A DNA stretch of 64,000 nt from an uncultured Paracoccaceae bacterium (GTDB lineage: Bacteria; Pseudomonadota; Alphaproteobacteria; Rhodobacterales; Rhodobacteraceae): positions 806,001-870,000 of the forward strand of contig CANLNM010000001.1 in assembly GCA_947492475.1 (NCBI GenBank), written 5' to 3'. The notes under the pieces were generated by a model. It searched no databases and had not been told where the DNA came from. It worked only from the letters and a program-made list of their open reading frames with translations. Below, piece by piece: positions 16,496 through 26,219 of this stretch. Numbering within the stretch: position 1 is the first letter of the stretch; every line of letters begins with the position of its first letter. The position numbers and the translations under genes are program-made.

Positions 16496-16660
16496 CACAT
16501 TCCTCCTGTTTCAACCCTGCTAGCGCGCCCATGACATCGGGGCAAGTCTAACCCGAAACCACACATACGCTTTCGTCGGATTTGCGCCCATGCCATATTT
16601 CTGCCAGAGAGCATTGTTAAGCCGTTCGAAACAATACGGTGTCAAACAAGAGCAGTGATT

Positions 16661-17941
16661 GTGAAACGTAGTCGAACCTTTTTGTTCCTCCAAGGACCGC
16701 ATGGCCCCTTCTTTCATCGTTTGGGCAATATGTTACGTGCGGCTGGTGCAGATGTCTGGCGGGTTGGGTTTAATGCCGGGGATCGGGCGTTTTGGTTCAC
16801 ACCATCCACCTATATCCCCTATCGCGGCACACAGGATGACTGGGCCGCCACGTTTCGCGATATTGTAGCGTCCAAAAACATCACCGACATCGTTTTATAC
16901 GGCGATACCCGCCCCATCCATGCTCAGGCGGTTTTGGCGGCCAAGGAACTGGGCCTAACGGTCCATGTCTTCGAAGAAGGCTATCTGCGTCCCTATTGGG
17001 TGACCTATGAACGGGATGGTTCAAACGGCAATTCCCGCCTGATGGACATGAATGTCGATGATATGAAACGGGCGTTGGATCTGTCGGATCTGGATGTGCC
17101 CGAACCCCCAGCCCATTGGGGCGACATGCGTCACCACATGTTTTATGGCGCGCTTTATCATTGGTTTGTGCTGTTTCGAAACGGCGATTACCGGAATTTC
17201 CAGCGTCACCGCGAACTGCCCGTGTTCAAAGAAGCGGCACTATATACCCGACGGCTGTTGTTGATGCCGTTCATCGCTTTGGGGCGCATGCTGGCGACTG
17301 CGCGGATCAAATATGGTGGTTTTCCCTATCATTTGGTGCTGCTGCAGCTGGAACATGACAGTTCGTTTCAGAAACATTCGCCGTTCAACCGCATGCAGGA
17401 ATTTCTGGAATTGGTGGTCGAAGGGTTCGCCGATGGCGCGCCGCGTCACCACCATCTGGTGTTTAAGGCGCATCCGCTGGAAAATGGTCGATCGCCTTTG
17501 CGTAAAATCATTTGCGATCTCGCACGGCGCAATGGCGTTGAAAACCGCGTGCATTATGTGCGTGGCGGTAAAATGGCGCGCCTATTGAACCATACGCGCA
17601 CCGCCGTCACGGTGAATTCAACCGCCGCCCAACAGGTCTTGTGGCGCGGCATCCCGCTAAAGGTGTTTGGCAAAGCGGTTTATGCGAAACCTGAATTTGT
17701 CAGTGAACAATCGCTGGGCGATTTCTTTGCCACCCCTGCACGTCCGGATTCCCGCGCTTACAAAGATTACCGTCGCTATTTGTTGGAAACCAGCCAAATG
17801 CCGGGCGGTTTTTATTCCGCCCGCGGCCGCCGACAATTGATGCGACAGGTCGTGGATATGATGCTGGCGACGGATGATCCCTATGATGCGCTGCGTCACG
17901 GCCGCGCCGCCCCACGCCAGCAATTGCGGGTCGTAAAGTAA
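16661..17941 (+). CDS. kpsS: KpsS/LipB-type capsule polysaccharide protein (Kdo transferase)
   Basis: A 426-residue cytoplasmic protein of the KpsS/LipB family. KpsS adds the first beta-Kdo residue of the phospholipid-linked capsule terminus. Recognisable blocks are FLQGPHGPFFHRLGNML at the start, VLYGDTRPIHAQAV, the conserved FEEGYLRPYWVTYE, LQLEHDSSFQKHSPF, VFKAHPLENG, and NSTAAQQVLWRGIPLKVFG. The start is GTG at 16661 with AAGAG 8 bases upstream; a GTG two codons earlier is also possible. It is the first gene of the kpsS-kpsD-kpsC group that interrupts the riboflavin genes. Confidence 0.85.
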   Translation: MKRSRTFLFLQGPHGPFFHRLGNMLRAAGADVWRVGFNAGDRAFWFTPSTYIPYRGTQDDWAATFRDIVASKNITDIVLYGDTRPIHAQAVLAAKELGLTVHVFEEGYLRPYWVTYERDGSNGNSRLMDMNVDDMKRALDLSDLDVPEPPAHWGDMRHHMFYGALYHWFVLFRNGDYRNFQRHRELPVFKEAALYTRRLLLMPFIALGRMLATARIKYGGFPYHLVLLQLEHDSSFQKHSPFNRMQEFLELVVEGFADGAPRHHHLVFKAHPLENGRSPLRKIICDLARRNGVENRVHYVRGGKMARLLNHTRTAVTVNSTAAQQVLWRGIPLKVFGKAVYAKPEFVSEQSLGDFFATPARPDSRAYKDYRRYLLETSQMPGGFYSARGRRQLMRQVVDMMLATDDPYDALRHGRAAPRQQLRVVK

Positions 17942-18009
17942 TCCACACTAGGTTTAGTTCCCAGCGATACAAACCGTGCCAGAAGGCAACAGATTTGGAT
18001 CTGTGACGC

Positions 18010-18060
18010 CCCGCCACTCAGCTATGGCTAGCTTTAGCCTACAGATTCCCGTAGGTTAGA
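18010..18060 (+). promoter_or_regulatory. Two hairpins in the leader before the kpsD-like gene
   Basis: The gap 17942 to 18104 contains GGCTA-GCT-TTAGCC-like pairing near 18027. Next comes TAGCCTAC-AGATTCCC-GTAGGTTA (18038 to 18061, one G:T pair). Neither has a T-run, so they are more likely leader structure or operator palindromes than terminators. No function is proven. Confidence 0.3.
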
Positions 18061-18104
18061 CGCAAAACTTGAGGCAAATAATAATAGGTCGAGGAGACCG
18101 AGCA

Positions 18105-19238
18105 GTGAAACGTTACAGCTTGCGCCTTGCACGGGGCGCGGCGCTTGTCGCCGCATTGGGTCTGATATCATCCTGCGGATTACCGCGATCAGGGCCAAAC
18201 AAATCCGAAATTTTTGCTGGTTCCGTCCTCGAAGGGGGCGACGCCTTTATCTTTACGGTCACCGATCGCGTGAATGCCATCGCGGGCGTCAGCCCTGCGC
18301 TTGGGTTTTCATCCGGTTTCCAGAATGCCGACACGCTTGGCTCTGATGTGATCAATCCCGGCGATACGCTGGGCCTGACCATTTGGGAAAACGTTGATGA
18401 CGGCCTGCTGGTCCCCGAGGGCCAAAAAGCCACCGTTCTAGAAGAAGTACAGGTTGATGGGTCTGGGTTCATCTTTGTCCCATATGCTGGCCGTATCCGT
18501 GCGGCGGGCAACACACCTGACGCAATCCGCCGGATCATCACCGAGAAACTGAACGAACAGACACCCGGCCCACAGGTTCAGGTCCGTCGTTTGGCCGGGG
18601 ATGGGGCAACCGTATCCATCGTTGGGGCCGTCAACGGTCAGGGTGTTTATCCGATCCAACGCCCAACACGCACCTTGGCCGCGATGCTGGCCGCAGCGGG
18701 TGGCGTTGCGATCCGCCCTGAAATTGCTCAGGTGACCGTGGTTCGTGGCAATCATTCCGGCTCCATCTGGTTCGAAGATCTCTATGATCATCCCGGTCAC
18801 GACATCGCCCTGCGCGGTGGGGACCGCATCATCGTAGAAGAGGACACACGCACCTTTACCGCCCTCGGCGCGACCGGTGCACAGAACCGTATCCCATTTG
18901 ATTCACAGGCAATTTCCGCGATCGAAGCCTTGGCTCAGGTTGGCGGCTTGAACGCCTCACTTGCGGATCCAACGGGTGTTTTTGTGTTCCGCAACGAACC
19001 CGAAGAAATCGCAGAACAATTGCTGGGCCGTGACGATCTGACAGGCACGCAACGCATGATTTATGTGTTGGACCTGACCCAACCAAACGGCATGTTTATG
19101 GCCCGTGATTTTGCGATCCGCGATCAGGACACTGTGTTTGTCACAGAGGCGCCATTTAGCCAGTTCAACAAGGTCATTGCCGCCGCGACCGGATCTTTGT
19201 CTGCGGTTGGCGCCGTCAATACCGCGATCGGAAACTAA
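18105..19238 (+). CDS. kpsD: Outer-membrane polysaccharide export lipoprotein (Wza/KpsD-like)
   Basis: A 377-residue polysaccharide export protein. The N-terminus is a lipoprotein signal with the lipobox LISSC (Cys24). The poly-export domain starts with INPGDTLGLTIWENVDDGLL and VDGSGFIFVPYAGRIRAAG. Two SLBB-type repeats follow (VSIVGAVNGQGVYPI near 180 and FTALGATGAQNRIPF near 265). It forms the outer-membrane channel for capsule export. GTG 18105 is chosen because GAGGAGA precedes it by 7 bases and it starts the signal peptide; the longer frame from 18069 would bury the signal. Confidence 0.85.
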   Translation: MKRYSLRLARGAALVAALGLISSCGLPRSGPNKSEIFAGSVLEGGDAFIFTVTDRVNAIAGVSPALGFSSGFQNADTLGSDVINPGDTLGLTIWENVDDGLLVPEGQKATVLEEVQVDGSGFIFVPYAGRIRAAGNTPDAIRRIITEKLNEQTPGPQVQVRRLAGDGATVSIVGAVNGQGVYPIQRPTRTLAAMLAAAGGVAIRPEIAQVTVVRGNHSGSIWFEDLYDHPGHDIALRGGDRIIVEEDTRTFTALGATGAQNRIPFDSQAISAIEALAQVGGLNASLADPTGVFVFRNEPEEIAEQLLGRDDLTGTQRMIYVLDLTQPNGMFMARDFAIRDQDTVFVTEAPFSQFNKVIAAATGSLSAVGAVNTAIGN

Positions 19239-19245
19239 GACTTTT

Positions 19246-21288
19246 ATGTTGGGCCCAGACGCCAACATGCCCGCTGCGCAGCCTCCTGCGCAGCGGCTTT
19301 TCGTTTATAACGGTGGCTTTCTGACCCAACGCCGTATGCGTCGGATATTGGAACTGTCGGGCTATGATATTCGGCTCGGAAAACCCGGCGATGATGATCT
19401 CATCGGTGTTTGGGGGCAAAGCCCAACCGCTCCCCGTGGCGAAGCCGTTGCCGCCCATACCGGTAGTAAAATCTTGCGTGTTGAGGACGCTTTTTTGCGG
19501 TCGGTTTATCCCGGCCGGTCCGGCGAACCGCCAATTGGGCTGCATTTGGATCGCAAAGGCGTGCATTTCGATCCAGCCCAACCCAGCGACCTAGAAAACA
19601 TCCTCGCCCATGACCCATTAGATGACACGGCCCTGCTCAACCGCGCCCGCGCCGCGATGGAGCGGTTGAAATCTGCGCATTTGTCAAAATACAACGCCTT
19701 TGATCCAGCGGCACCCGTCCCTGCCCCCGGCTATGTGTTGGTGATCGATCAAACGCGCGGCGATGCTTCGCTTAAGGCCAGCCGGGCCAACCGCGATAGT
19801 TTCTACGAAATGCTGTACTACGCCCAAGAGGAACATCCCGGCGCGCGCATTGTTATCAAAACCCATCCAGAATCAGAAAACGGCCATCGGCCCGGGCATT
19901 ATCGCCCCGAAGATGCGTCAGGCCGCGTGTCACTATCATCCGATGCAGTGTCTCCATACGCGCTGTTTGATGGGGCCATTGCGGTTTACACGGTGTCGTC
20001 GCAAATGGGGTTCGAAGCCATAATCGCCGGCCACAAACCCGTTGTTTTTGGCCAGCCGTTTTACATGGGCTGGGGGTTAACAGATGATCGGATGCCTCTG
20101 GATCGCCGACAACGCAATCTAAGTCGCGCCCAGTTATTTGCAGCGGCAATGATCCTGTATCCACGGTGGTACGATCCTTATTGCGACCGTTTGTGCAGTT
20201 TGGAACAAGCGATTTCGACGCTCGAAGCCGAAACACGGGCCTGGCGCGAAGACCACCAAGGCTGGGTGGCCACGGGAATGCGCATGTGGAAACGCAAGCC
20301 AATGCAGGCTGTGTTTGGGCAATATCAAAAGATGCGATTTGTCGATCCCCCCAACCGCGCCATCGGCAAAGCCCAAGACCAATCACGGCGATTGATGGTT
20401 TGGTCAAACAAAGAAACGCCTGAGCTTGCTCAGTCTGGTGCAGTACGTGTCGAAGATGGATTTTTACGCTCCAAAGGTTTGGGGGCTCAGCTGGTGCCCC
20501 CTTTGTCGTTGGTATGTGACGATCTGGGGATTTACTACGACCCCACCCGCGAAAGTCGTCTTGAAAGGCTGATAAATCAATCGGATGGCCTGTCTCAGGA
20601 CGATTTGGACCGTGCAGAATCCCTGATCAAAACACTGACAAAATCGGGCCTCAGCAAATACAATCTGGACGGCGCAGATTTACCGTCAGGGCTGCCTGCG
20701 GGGCGCTGTATCCTTGTGCCCGGCCAAGTTGAGGATGATGCATCAATCCAACTGGGCACCACACAGATTTCGACCAACCGCGCGTTGCTAGAGGCCACAC
20801 GACAGGCCAACCCGGCCGCGATCATCCTGTTCAAACCCCACCCCGATGTCGAAGCAGGCCTGCGCAAAGGCGCCATAGACGACGCCGATCAATTTGCCGA
20901 CGCGATTTTGACCAAAACCGATGCCATGGCTGCGCTTCATCGCGTTGATGAGGTATGGACGATGACATCCCTGATGGGGTTTGAGGCATTGCTGCGCGGC
21001 AAGCGGGTCACGTGTTTTGGCACCCCGTTTTACGCAGGCTGGGGGCTGACCGATGATCAGGCCCCCTCTCTACCACGGCGCAGTGCGCGTCCAACCTTGG
21101 CTGGGTTGGTGCATGCGGTATTGATTGCCTATCCTCGATATTATGACCCGATCACGCAGCGACCTTGCCCCGTCGAAGTGGTGGTGGATCGGTTGATCGA
21201 TAGCACATTGCCAAAAACCGGACGGTTAAACCGATCCTTGTCAAAGCTACAGGGCCTGTTTGCCAGTTACGCACATTTGTGGCGCTAG
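19246..21288 (+). CDS. kpsC: Capsule polysaccharide protein KpsC (dual beta-Kdo transferase)
   Basis: A 680-residue protein built from two related halves. The first half has VEDAFLRSVYPG, DRKGVHFDP, KTHPESENG and GFEAIIAGHKPVVFGQPFYM. The second repeats the pattern with VEDGFLRSKGLG, DDLGIYYDP, FKPHPDVEAG and GFEALLRGKRVTCFGTPFYA. KpsC proteins carry two glycosyltransferase modules that extend the poly-Kdo linker with alternating linkages. The start is taken at ATG 19246, 7 bases after the kpsD stop; a longer frame back to 19105 overlaps kpsD and is rejected. Its stop shares CTAG with the stop of the convergent ribD. Confidence 0.88.
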   Translation: MLGPDANMPAAQPPAQRLFVYNGGFLTQRRMRRILELSGYDIRLGKPGDDDLIGVWGQSPTAPRGEAVAAHTGSKILRVEDAFLRSVYPGRSGEPPIGLHLDRKGVHFDPAQPSDLENILAHDPLDDTALLNRARAAMERLKSAHLSKYNAFDPAAPVPAPGYVLVIDQTRGDASLKASRANRDSFYEMLYYAQEEHPGARIVIKTHPESENGHRPGHYRPEDASGRVSLSSDAVSPYALFDGAIAVYTVSSQMGFEAIIAGHKPVVFGQPFYMGWGLTDDRMPLDRRQRNLSRAQLFAAAMILYPRWYDPYCDRLCSLEQAISTLEAETRAWREDHQGWVATGMRMWKRKPMQAVFGQYQKMRFVDPPNRAIGKAQDQSRRLMVWSNKETPELAQSGAVRVEDGFLRSKGLGAQLVPPLSLVCDDLGIYYDPTRESRLERLINQSDGLSQDDLDRAESLIKTLTKSGLSKYNLDGADLPSGLPAGRCILVPGQVEDDASIQLGTTQISTNRALLEATRQANPAAIILFKPHPDVEAGLRKGAIDDADQFADAILTKTDAMAALHRVDEVWTMTSLMGFEALLRGKRVTCFGTPFYAGWGLTDDQAPSLPRRSARPTLAGLVHAVLIAYPRYYDPITQRPCPVEVVVDRLIDSTLPKTGRLNRSLSKLQGLFASYAHLWR

Positions 21289-22388
21289 CGATTGGCGCGA
21301 CGCCAGATATGTTCAATATCATTGCCCAAGCGAGTTACGCCTGACAATTCCAGTCGCGGGGCTTGGGCCAAGGCGTCGATCCCCATCGCGGCCAATGCGG
21401 GCATGCCTTCGGCCCCGATCATCAGGCCGGCGTTATAAACCACCAATTGGTCCACCAAATCGGCCTGTAATAACGACGCAGCCAAGGTGCCACCACCCTC
21501 ACAATAAACGCGTGTAATCCCTTGATTTGCCAATGTATTGAGGGCCCCGATCATGGAGATACGCCCATTCGAAACGGGGGTTTCAAAACAGGTTGCACCC
21601 GCTTTGGTCCAGTTCTCAGCGCGGCCTGATTTGTCTTCGCCCCCATGCAGAACCCAAACCGGACTGTCCTGCGCTGTTTGGACCAGCTTGCTCTGGCGGG
21701 GTAGGTCCAGTTTTCGCGATACAATGACCCGAACCGGCTGATCCGCCACGCCCATATCGCGCACCGTCAGCGATGGATCATCCGCACGCACCGTCCCGGC
21801 CCCAACCATCACCGCATCATGCGTTGCGCGCATCGCGTGAACATGTCGGCGGGCCAATGCCCCCGTGATCCATTTGCTTTCACCGCTGGCCGTTGCGATC
21901 CGTCCATCCAGACTGCAGGCCAGTTTTAAGGTCACAAAAGGCCTGTTTTGCGTCACCCGCAGTAGAAATCCGGCGTGATCCAGATCCGACTGATCCTGCA
22001 TTACACCTCGGCACACATCAATCCCGGCGGCCTCTAGGATGGCGATCCCCCGGCCGGCCACCCGTTCATCCGGATCATCCGACGCAACAACAACACGAGA
22101 AATCCCCGCAGAAACAAGCGCTTCTGCACAAGGCGGTGTTTTCCCGTGATGGGCACAAGGTTCAAGCGTGACATAGGCCGTTGCGCCACGCGCCAATGGC
22201 CCTGCCTGCGCCAAGGCCTGCGTTTCAGCATGCGGACGCCCGCCTTTGGCGGTCCATCCACGCCCGACAACCCGCCCTGATTGAACAATCACACACCCAA
22301 CCGCTGGGTTGGGCCACACATGCCCCATGCCGCGTCGACCAAGGGCCAGCGCGTGGGTCATGTGTCTTCGATCGATATCTGCCCTCAC
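21285..22388 (-). CDS. ribD: Bifunctional deaminase/reductase RibD
   Basis: A 367-residue two-domain enzyme for the second and third steps of riboflavin synthesis. The N-terminal cytidine-deaminase-like domain holds the zinc site: HAE at 53 to 55 and PCAH(x)5CAEA with cysteines near 78 and 87. The C-terminal reductase domain starts near [16 protein letters not shown] and includes [18 protein letters not shown] and [15 protein letters not shown]. The start is GTG 22388, overlapping the nrdR stop (GTGA), so translation is coupled. The next riboflavin gene, ribE, lies beyond the capsule genes. Confidence 0.94.
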   Translation of the reverse strand: MRADIDRRHMTHALALGRRGMGHVWPNPAVGCVIVQSGRVVGRGWTAKGGRPHAETQALAQAGPLARGATAYVTLEPCAHHGKTPPCAEALVSAGISRVVVASDDPDERVAGRGIAILEAAGIDVCRGVMQDQSDLDHAGFLLRVTQNRPFVTLKLACSLDGRIATASGESKWITGALARRHVHAMRATHDAVMVGAGTVRADDPSLTVRDMGVADQPVRVIVSRKLDLPRQSKLVQTAQDSPVWVLHGGEDKSGRAENWTKAGATCFETPVSNGRISMIGALNTLANQGITRVYCEGGGTLAASLLQADLVDQLVVYNAGLMIGAEGMPALAAMGIDALAQAPRLELSGVTRLGNDIEHIWRRANR

Positions 22389-22852
22389 TCGTCCGGCGCT
22401 GTATCGGGGCGAAGTTCGCTTACGAATTTATCGAAATCGTCAGCGGCTTGGAAGTTCTTGTAAACACTGGCAAATCGCACATATGCAACCGTGTCGATAC
22501 GCGCGAGGCTTTCCATCACAATTTCACCAATGGTGCCTGACGGAATGTCGGTTTCGCCCATGCTTTCCAATCGGCGAACGATGCCAGAAATCATCTGGTC
22601 CATCCGTTCTGGTTCCACCGGCCGTTTCTGCAGCGCAATCCGAATGGATCGTTCCAGCTTGTCGCGATCAAATTCTTCGCGGCGACCATTGGTTTTAATA
22701 ACCACCAGATCGCGCAATTGAACACGTTCATATGTTGTAAAACGCCCCCCGCAAGCCGGGCAAAACCGCCGGCGCCGAATGGCAACATGATCCTCAGCGG
22801 GCCGAGAATCCTTAACTTGGGTATCGATATTTCCACAAAACGGGCAGCGCAT
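22385..22852 (-). CDS. nrdR: Transcriptional repressor NrdR
   Basis: A 155-residue regulator of ribonucleotide reductase genes. The N-terminal zinc ribbon has cysteines at 3, 6, 31 and 34 (CPFCG and CPACGGRF). The ATP-cone domain follows, from about 49 ([20 protein letters not shown]). NrdR senses dATP/ATP and represses nrd operons through paired NrdR boxes. ATG 22852 has AAAGGGGA before it; the upstream in-frame start at 22897 lacks the canonical MRCPFC start. nrdR-ribD is a conserved pair in proteobacteria. Confidence 0.94.
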   Translation of the reverse strand: MRCPFCGNIDTQVKDSRPAEDHVAIRRRRFCPACGGRFTTYERVQLRDLVVIKTNGRREEFDRDKLERSIRIALQKRPVEPERMDQMISGIVRRLESMGETDIPSGTIGEIVMESLARIDTVAYVRFASVYKNFQAADDFDKFVSELRPDTAPDE

Positions 22853-22880
22853 CGGCGTCCCCTTTCCTAAATTCCACCTG

Positions 22881-22907
22881 CTGTGGGTTAATCCCACTTA
22901 TCCACAG
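22881..22907. promoter_or_regulatory. Nested inverted repeat with a DnaA box before nrdR
   Basis: Upstream of nrdR, CTGTGG and CCACAG flank a perfect GTGGG-TTAAT-CCCAC palindrome. The right side contains TTATCCACA (22898 to 22906), an exact DnaA box. It is 29 bases or more before the nrdR start. It may bind DnaA or simply form a hairpin. Confidence 0.4.
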
Positions 22908-22991
22908 GTACTATAGGATGTCCTCTACACTTTGGGTAGAGGTGATTTTCACCTACAGGGTCTAGGCATTCACACAGCTTTGATCGGCCGA

Positions 22992-23411
22992 TCATGGGGA
23001 TAAATGTGCAACAACCCGTCGCGCATGCGGCGCAGCTCTATGTTCGAAAATGTAAACTCCTTGCCAAGTTCCAAGCGCCATTGCGCCATTCACCACAGGA
23101 ATTGACAAGCTGACCGGCATCATCGCGGCCTTGATATGGGCTGGCATGTCATCTGGCCCCTCATAAGTGTGGGTCAGATAGGACATAGACGGATCGGTCG
23201 TGGGCGGGACCAGCCGGTGGAAAAAGTGGCGCAAATCGGTCTGAACGTCTGGGTCGGCATTTTCCTGGATCAACAGGGAACAGGACGTGTGACACACAAA
23301 CAATGTCAACAAACCAGTGTGAACCTGTTGCTGCGTAACCCAGTTGCGCAACTCAATGGTAAATTCATACAGGCCGGTGCCGCGTGTTGAAATGACAAAT
23401 TCTGTTTGCAT
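22992..23411 (-). CDS. YjbQ/UPF0047 protein (secondary thiamine-phosphate synthase type)
   Basis: A 139-residue protein, the usual family length, starting MQTEFVISTRGTGLYEFT. Conserved blocks are LLTLFVCHTSCSLLIQENAD, HTYEGPDDMPAHIKAAMMPV and LGTWQGVYIFEHR, with histidines forming the presumed metal site. UPF0047 members have weak thiamine-phosphate synthase activity in complementation tests, but their main role is unsettled. The open frame extends upstream to 23567, but that part overlaps the next gene in another frame and is unlike the family, so I reject it. Confidence 0.85.
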   Translation of the reverse strand: MQTEFVISTRGTGLYEFTIELRNWVTQQQVHTGLLTLFVCHTSCSLLIQENADPDVQTDLRHFFHRLVPPTTDPSMSYLTHTYEGPDDMPAHIKAAMMPVSLSIPVVNGAMALGTWQGVYIFEHRAAPHARRVVAHLSP

Positions 23412-23430
23412 TCCAACACTCTGCAGCGAT

Positions 23431-23688
23431 TTATCTAGCGACGCAAGCCATGGCCATCGCGGTATCTGGGGCATGCGAAGGCGGCACTGGTAGCACCACC
23501 AGATGCGCCAACCCAGTAAAGCAACTGGAAATGCCATCGGGCAGCGAACCTGCCTCGGAAGTATCAACCACAGCCGAAATAGTTAACGTTGCAAATGGCA
23601 CGTTAACGTCCTCGGCGGTAGCATAGGCGCTTGCTTGTGCTGCGCTCAACAAAAGCGTCGACACTAAGATCATAGTTTGTTTGAACAT
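23431..23688 (-). CDS. Small secreted protein of unknown function
   Basis: An 85-residue protein with a clear signal peptide (residues 1 to about 21, cleavage near AQASA-YA). A short mature part of about 64 residues contains two cysteines (SSCFTGL and MACVAR) that could form a disulfide. I do not recognise a family. The ATG at 23688 has the strongest ribosome site in the area (GAGGAGG, 6 bases). It is 19 bases before the YjbQ gene on the same strand. Confidence 0.55.
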   Translation of the reverse strand: MFKQTMILVSTLLLSAAQASAYATAEDVNVPFATLTISAVVDTSEAGSLPDGISSCFTGLAHLVVLPVPPSHAPDTAMAMACVAR

Positions 23689-23781
23689 TTCACCCTCCTC
23701 TAGGAGACACTTGGCATATGGGGTGAAAAAATTGCTGCTACAATCTGCGTTCGCGCAGGTGTGAAACGCCGTGAGCGCACA

Positions 23782-24075
23782 TCAAACCGACAGAACCAAA
23801 TACACGACCCCTAGGACGCATACCAAATTCAAAAAAACGGCGATTTTTAGCAATATCGCAAACGGTTGCTTTCGGGTTTTGTGACGGAACTTACGCTGTG
23901 CATACCGTCCACCAATTGCCCCGCCGATGAAAAACACAAACAGCATTGTGGCTTCGGGAATGCGCCATTGCTGTTTCACAGCTCTGCGTTTGTCCACAAA
24001 CATTAGAAAAACCGCGTAAAACGAAAACAGCGCCCCCCAAAGGAGCGCTGCTATCAAATAGGTATAGGACGGCAT
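23782..24075 (-). CDS. DUF1294 membrane protein
   Basis: A 97-residue protein with three to four hydrophobic segments. It carries the DUF1294 signature DKRRAVKQQWRIPEATMLF, followed by GGAIGGRYAQRKFRHKTRK. Function is unknown; some relatives are fused to a cold-shock domain, which is absent here. The gene starts 9 bases after the rpoD stop on the same strand and is probably read from the rpoD transcript. Confidence 0.85.
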   Translation of the reverse strand: MPSYTYLIAALLWGALFSFYAVFLMFVDKRRAVKQQWRIPEATMLFVFFIGGAIGGRYAQRKFRHKTRKQPFAILLKIAVFLNLVCVLGVVYLVLSV

Positions 24076-24084
24076 AAGGTTGTC

Positions 24085-26067
24085 TTATTGATCCAAGAAA
24101 CTACGCAACTTCCGCGACCGGCTTGGATGTTTTAGTTTCCGCAGTGCTTTGGCTTCAATTTGACGGATACGTTCCCGCGTCACGCTAAACTGTTGCCCCA
24201 CCTCTTCTAGGGTGTGGTCGGTGTTCATGCCGATCCCAAACCGCATCCGCAGAACACGTTCCTCGCGCGGCGTAAGAGAGGCCAGAACCCGCGTTGTGGT
24301 TTCTTTGAGGTTTTCTTGAATGGCGCTGTCCAATGGCAGCACGGCATTTTTATCCTCAATGAAATCACCAAGTTGGCTGTCTTCTTCATCCCCAATTGGC
24401 GTCTCAAGCGAGATTGGCTCTTTGGCGATTTTCATGACCTTGCGGACTTTTTCCAAAGGCATCTGCAGCTTTTCTGCCAATTCCTCGGGTGTTGGTTCGC
24501 GGCCGATTTCATGCAGCATCTGGCGGCCGGTGCGCACAAGTTTGTTGATCGTTTCAATCATATGAACCGGAATACGGATGGTCCGCGCCTGATCCGCGAT
24601 GGACCGGGTGATCGCCTGACGGATCCACCATGTGGCGTAGGTCGAGAATTTGTAACCGCGACGATATTCAAACTTGTCCACGGCCTTCATCAGGCCAATG
24701 TTACCTTCTTGAATAAGATCAAGGAATTGCAGGCCACGGTTCGTGTATTTTTTCGCGATTGAAATCACCAAACGCAGGTTGGCTTCGACCATTTCTTTTT
24801 TGGCCTGTCGCGCTTCTTTTTCACCTTTTTGGACCTGCTGAACGATGCGACGGAATTCGCCGATATCCACACCCACATATTGACCAACTTGGGCCATATC
24901 AGCGCGCAGTTCCTCAACCTTGGCAGAGGACCGTTCAATGAACCCCTGCCATGCACGGCCGGTTTTCTGCGCCATCTCTTCGAGCCAGGTTGGGTCAAGC
25001 TCGCGACCGCGATAGGAATCAATGAATTCGCGGCGATTGATCCGTGCCTGATCCGCCAATTTCACCATAGAACTGTCAATCGACATGATCCGCCGGTTGA
25101 TCCCATAAAGCTGGTCGATCAGGGCTTCGATCCGGTTGTTGTGCAAGTGAAGCGAATTGACCAATTCTACGATCTCGGACCGCAATTTTTGGTACGTGTC
25201 TTCTTCTTTCGAAGAAAACGAGCTGTCTTCGTTCAGATGCGCCGAAATACGGGCATCTTGCATTTCAGACAATTTGGCAAAATCGTTGGCAATAAGGTCA
25301 AGCGTTTCAAGAACTTGCGGCTTTAGCGCTGCTTCCATCGCGGCCAGCGACATGTTGGCCTGTTCGTCCTCATCGTCATCATCATCCGCGGCAATTGGGT
25401 TACCATCCGCGTCAAGCTCTGGACCTTCGTCCTTCTTTTCGCCAGGTGTCGTCGCGGCGGCGGCTGTGTCCACGACCGGCTCTTGCTCGTCATCATCCAT
25501 CTGATTGCCAAACGTGGCCTCCAGATCGATCACATCGCGCAGCAAAATGTCCTCAGACAGCAATTCGTCACGCCAGATGGTGATCGCTTGGAATGTCAGC
25601 GGGCTTTCACACAGGCCCAAAATCATGGTGTTGCGACCGGCTTCGATCCGCTTGGCGATGGCAATTTCGCCCTCACGGCTCAGCAGTTCGACGGACCCCA
25701 TTTCACGCAGATACATCCGAACCGGATCATCGGTGCGATCCAGTTTTTCAGCTTCGGCACCGCCGAGCGTAACTTCGCGCGTGCCACCAGACGCAACGAT
25801 GTCGGTCGATTTTGCATCGCCCTCTTCTGCGTCTTCGTCTTCTTCGGTGACTTGGATGCCCATTTCCGACAACATCGACATGACGTCTTCGATCTGATCC
25901 GAACTCACTTGATCAGGCGGCAGAACCTGATTCAACTGATCATAGGTAATGAAGCCTTTTTCACGTGCTTCTGCGATCATCTTTTTGACCGCGGCCTGAG
26001 ACAGGTCGAAACCTACATCAGCGTCCTGATCCTGATCCTTGCGGTCGTCATTATCTTTGGCGGCCAT
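24085..26067 (-). CDS. rpoD: Primary sigma factor RpoD (sigma-70)
   Basis: A 660-residue primary sigma factor. Region 1.1 lies at the N-terminus ([20 protein letters not shown]). Then come region 1.2 ([20 protein letters not shown]), a long acidic non-conserved region rich in D and E (about 195 to 240), region 2 ([40 protein letters not shown]), region 3, and region 4 ([20 protein letters not shown]). The ATG at 26067 follows TTAGGAGC. The upstream gap holds four GANTC sites. dnaG lies upstream on the same strand, a remnant of the rpsU-dnaG-rpoD macromolecular synthesis order. Confidence 0.97.
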   Translation of the reverse strand: MAAKDNDDRKDQDQDADVGFDLSQAAVKKMIAEAREKGFITYDQLNQVLPPDQVSSDQIEDVMSMLSEMGIQVTEEDEDAEEGDAKSTDIVASGGTREVTLGGAEAEKLDRTDDPVRMYLREMGSVELLSREGEIAIAKRIEAGRNTMILGLCESPLTFQAITIWRDELLSEDILLRDVIDLEATFGNQMDDDEQEPVVDTAAAATTPGEKKDEGPELDADGNPIAADDDDDEDEQANMSLAAMEAALKPQVLETLDLIANDFAKLSEMQDARISAHLNEDSSFSSKEEDTYQKLRSEIVELVNSLHLHNNRIEALIDQLYGINRRIMSIDSSMVKLADQARINRREFIDSYRGRELDPTWLEEMAQKTGRAWQGFIERSSAKVEELRADMAQVGQYVGVDIGEFRRIVQQVQKGEKEARQAKKEMVEANLRLVISIAKKYTNRGLQFLDLIQEGNIGLMKAVDKFEYRRGYKFSTYATWWIRQAITRSIADQARTIRIPVHMIETINKLVRTGRQMLHEIGREPTPEELAEKLQMPLEKVRKVMKIAKEPISLETPIGDEEDSQLGDFIEDKNAVLPLDSAIQENLKETTTRVLASLTPREERVLRMRFGIGMNTDHTLEEVGQQFSVTRERIRQIEAKALRKLKHPSRSRKLRSFLDQ

Positions 26068-26110
26068 TCAGGGCTCCTAAACTGTGGGGCGTTGTGTGAA
26101 CGCCGGGTCG

Positions 26111-26167
26111 TGATTCGCAAGTGATTCGCTTTGGACGAATCAATCGTTGCTTTGACTGATTCGCAAG
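26111..26167. promoter_or_regulatory. Cluster of GANTC (CcrM) sites before rpoD
   Basis: Four GANTC sites lie within about 50 bases, at 26112, 26123, 26136 and 26158. Three of them are in the direct repeat TGATTCGC, two with the longer form TGATTCGCAAG, and one is inverted (ACGAATCA). GANTC is the methylation target of CcrM in alphaproteobacteria. The cluster is 45 to 100 bases upstream of the rpoD start. Confidence 0.55.
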
Positions 26168-26219
26168 CGGAATGGGCGGGATTTCCGGCGAATGTTGCCG
26201 TTAACCTATTACGATCTTG

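Noticed and set aside
23412-23567. N-terminal extension of the YjbQ-type protein
   Set aside because: The family starts at MQTEF; the extra residues overlap the secreted-protein gene in another frame.
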